The position numbers and the translations under genes were made by a program. A DNA stretch of 6,227 nt, from contig JAUVWB010000101.1 of NCBI GenBank assembly GCA_030604345.1, forward strand, positions 1-6,227, given 5' to 3'. The stretch's first letter is position 1. Each line of letters opens with the position of its first letter. Positions 4,943-6,227 of the stretch are shown here, piece by piece. The notes under the pieces were generated by a model. The model had not been told where the DNA came from, did not search any database, and saw only the letters and a program-made list of their open reading frames with translations. This DNA comes from Desulfofustis sp. (GTDB lineage: Bacteria > Desulfobacterota > Desulfobulbia > Desulfobulbales > Desulfocapsaceae).

Positions 4943-6227
4943 TTACCCCGACTTCTTCTCCGCACGCTTGCGGTCGTTGGCGTCGAGGTAGCGTTTGCGC
5001 AGGCGAATCGATTTGGGGGTCACCTCGACTAGTTCGTCTTCGGCGATATACTCCAGTGCCTGCTCCAAGGAGAGGATATGCGGCGGCGAGCACTTGGTCG
5101 AGTCGTCGGAGCCGGAGGCGCGCACGTTGGTCAGCTTCTTGCCGCGGCAGGCGTTGACCACCAGGTCGTTGTCCTTGGCGTGCTGGCCGATGATCATCCC
5201 CTCGTATACGGCGGTACCGGGGCCGATGAAGAGGATGCCGCGATCCTGCAGGTTGAAGAGGGAGTAGGAGTTGGTCTCGCCGGCCTCGATGGAGATGAGG
5301 ACGCCATTCTTGCGGCCGGCGATGGGCCCCTTGTAGGGGCCGTACTCGTGGAAGGTGTGGTTCATCACGCCGGTGCCGCGGGTATCGGTGAGGAACTCGG
5401 TGCGGAAACCGATCAGGCCGCGGGCGGGAATGACGAACTCCAGGCGATTGACGCCGTTCATCGGCTGCATGGAGACCATCTCCGCCTTGCGGGTACCGAG
5501 CTTCTCGATCACCGTCCCCTGATGCTCTTCCGGCACGTCGATGACCAGGTATTCCATCGGCTCGCACCGCTGCCCGTCGATGTCGCGGAAGATGACCTCC
5601 GGCTTGGAGACGGACAGCTCGAAACCCTCGCGGCGCATGTTCTCGATGAGGATCGACAGGTGCAGCTCACCGCGTCCGGAGACCTTGAAGGTGTCGGTGT
5701 TCTCCGTCTCTTCCACCCGCAGCGAGACGTTGGTGCGCAGCTCCTTCATCAGCCGGTCGCGGATGTTGCGGGAAGTGACGTACTTGCCTTCCCGACCGGC
5801 GAAGGGGGAGTCGCTGACCATGAAGTTCATCGACAGGGTCGGCTCGTCGATGGCCATATACGGCAGGGCTTCCGGGGCGGCGGCGCTGGCCAGGGTTTCG
5901 CCGATACCGACCTCCTCGAAGCCGGCAATGGTGACGATGTCCCCGGCCACGGCTTCGGCCAACTCCACCTGATTGAGCCCCTCATAGCCGAGCAGCTTGC
6001 TGATGCGGCCGCGGACGATCTTGCCGGTCTTGTCGATGTGGGCGACGGTCTCGCCGGCCTTGACCCGGCCGTTGAAGATCTTGCCGGTGGCCAGACGACC
6101 GATGTAATCGTTGTAGGCGACACTGCTGACCAGCAACTGAAAAGGGGCGTCGGGGTTGGCCTCCGGAGGGGCGACGCGGTCGGCGATCATGGCGAAGAGC
6201 GGTTCCAGATCGCTCGACTCCTCGGCC
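4943..6227 (-). CDS. typA: Translational GTPase TypA/BipA, C-terminal two thirds (5' end beyond window)
   Basis: The frame is open to the right edge of the window, with 12 codons before the Met at 6190, so 427 residues are visible of a protein usually about 600 long. The missing part is the G domain with the GTP-binding motifs. BipA/TypA is an EF-G-like GTPase that binds the ribosome and is needed for 50S assembly and growth under stress or cold in several bacteria. Counting from the Met at 6190, I see a beta-barrel domain II (QLLVSSVAYNDYIGRLATG, 18-36), domain III with SGRGELHLS (171-179) and KPEVIFRDIDG, domain V with RGLIGFRTEFLTDTRGTG (257-274), and the BipA-specific C-terminal domain with LQDRG (314-318), RGKKLTNVRASGSDD (349-363), LEQALEYIAEDELVEVTP and SIRLRKR (394-400), ending in a Lys/Arg-rich tail. 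These are diagnostic for BipA rather than EF-G or LepA. It converges on the cytochrome gene and ends 39 bases from the shared terminator. Confidence 0.96.
   Translation of the reverse strand, partial: AEESSDLEPLFAMIADRVAPPEANPDAPFQLLVSSVAYNDYIGRLATGKIFNGRVKAGETVAHIDKTGKIVRGRISKLLGYEGLNQVELAEAVAGDIVTIAGFEEVGIGETLASAAAPEALPYMAIDEPTLSMNFMVSDSPFAGREGKYVTSRNIRDRLMKELRTNVSLRVEETENTDTFKVSGRGELHLSILIENMRREGFELSVSKPEVIFRDIDGQRCEPMEYLVIDVPEEHQGTVIEKLGTRKAEMVSMQPMNGVNRLEFVIPARGLIGFRTEFLTDTRGTGVMNHTFHEYGPYKGPIAGRKNGVLISIEAGETNSYSLFNLQDRGILFIGPGTAVYEGMIIGQHAKDNDLVVNACRGKKLTNVRASGSDDSTKCSPPHILSLEQALEYIAEDELVEVTPKSIRLRKRYLDANDRKRAEKKSG

Noticed and set aside
4797..5567. Minus-strand 256-residue open frame overlapping typA
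   Set aside because: It is the +1 shadow of typA, with Arg/Pro/His-rich low-complexity translation; typA itself is unambiguous in the other frame.
6188..6190. ATG as the real start of a short TypA
   Set aside because: The frame stays open to the window edge with sensible BipA sequence before it, and a BipA protein needs its N-terminal G domain; the start is simply outside the window.
1..6227. CRISPR array, tRNA/rRNA, insertion sequence or phage attachment site
   Set aside because: No spaced direct repeats, no tRNA cloverleaf, no transposase or terminal inverted repeats were seen on either strand.

Overview
The window looks like chromosome of a Gram-negative, GC-rich anaerobe, most likely a Desulfuromonadales/Geobacter-type deltaproteobacterium (Desulfobacterota). 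This is inferred from three things: a stand-alone multiheme c-type cytochrome, a cluster of outer-membrane-type lipoproteins, and a TypA/BipA whose C-terminal sequence is bacterial but clearly not enterobacterial. No database search was possible.

Layout. (1) Positions 1-3394, plus strand: a lipoprotein operon cut by the left edge. It holds the C-terminal end of an LPP20-type protein, an LpoB-like penicillin-binding-protein activator, a COG3014-type helical-repeat lipoprotein, and a second, longer LPP20-type lipoprotein. The three complete proteins all carry a lipobox and have Gly or Ala after the lipidated Cys, as expected for outer-membrane retention. The group therefore looks like a periplasm-facing envelope module, possibly tied to peptidoglycan synthesis; only the LpoB family gives a functional clue. 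A 16-bp hairpin lies between the second and third genes and covers two of the three possible start codons of the third. (2) Positions 3395-3645: intergenic region with a terminator-like hairpin, an AT-rich promoter candidate with a perfect TATAAT, and a leader that can fold so that the cytochrome's strong Shine-Dalgarno is base-paired. (3) Positions 3646-4782, plus strand: a secreted cytochrome with six CXXCH sites plus one unusual CX5CH site. Its base composition is visibly less GC-rich than its neighbours. (4) Positions 4864-4903: a strong bidirectional terminator separating convergent genes. (5) Positions 4943-6227, minus strand: the C-terminal two thirds of typA/bipA, a ribosome-associated translational GTPase; its G domain lies beyond the right edge.

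The lipoprotein operon, the cytochrome and typA appear to be three separate transcription units with no obvious shared function. The points most worth a second look are the cytochrome (CX5CH site, leader structure), the LpoB homologue with an unusually short tether, and the hairpin over the COG3014 gene start.
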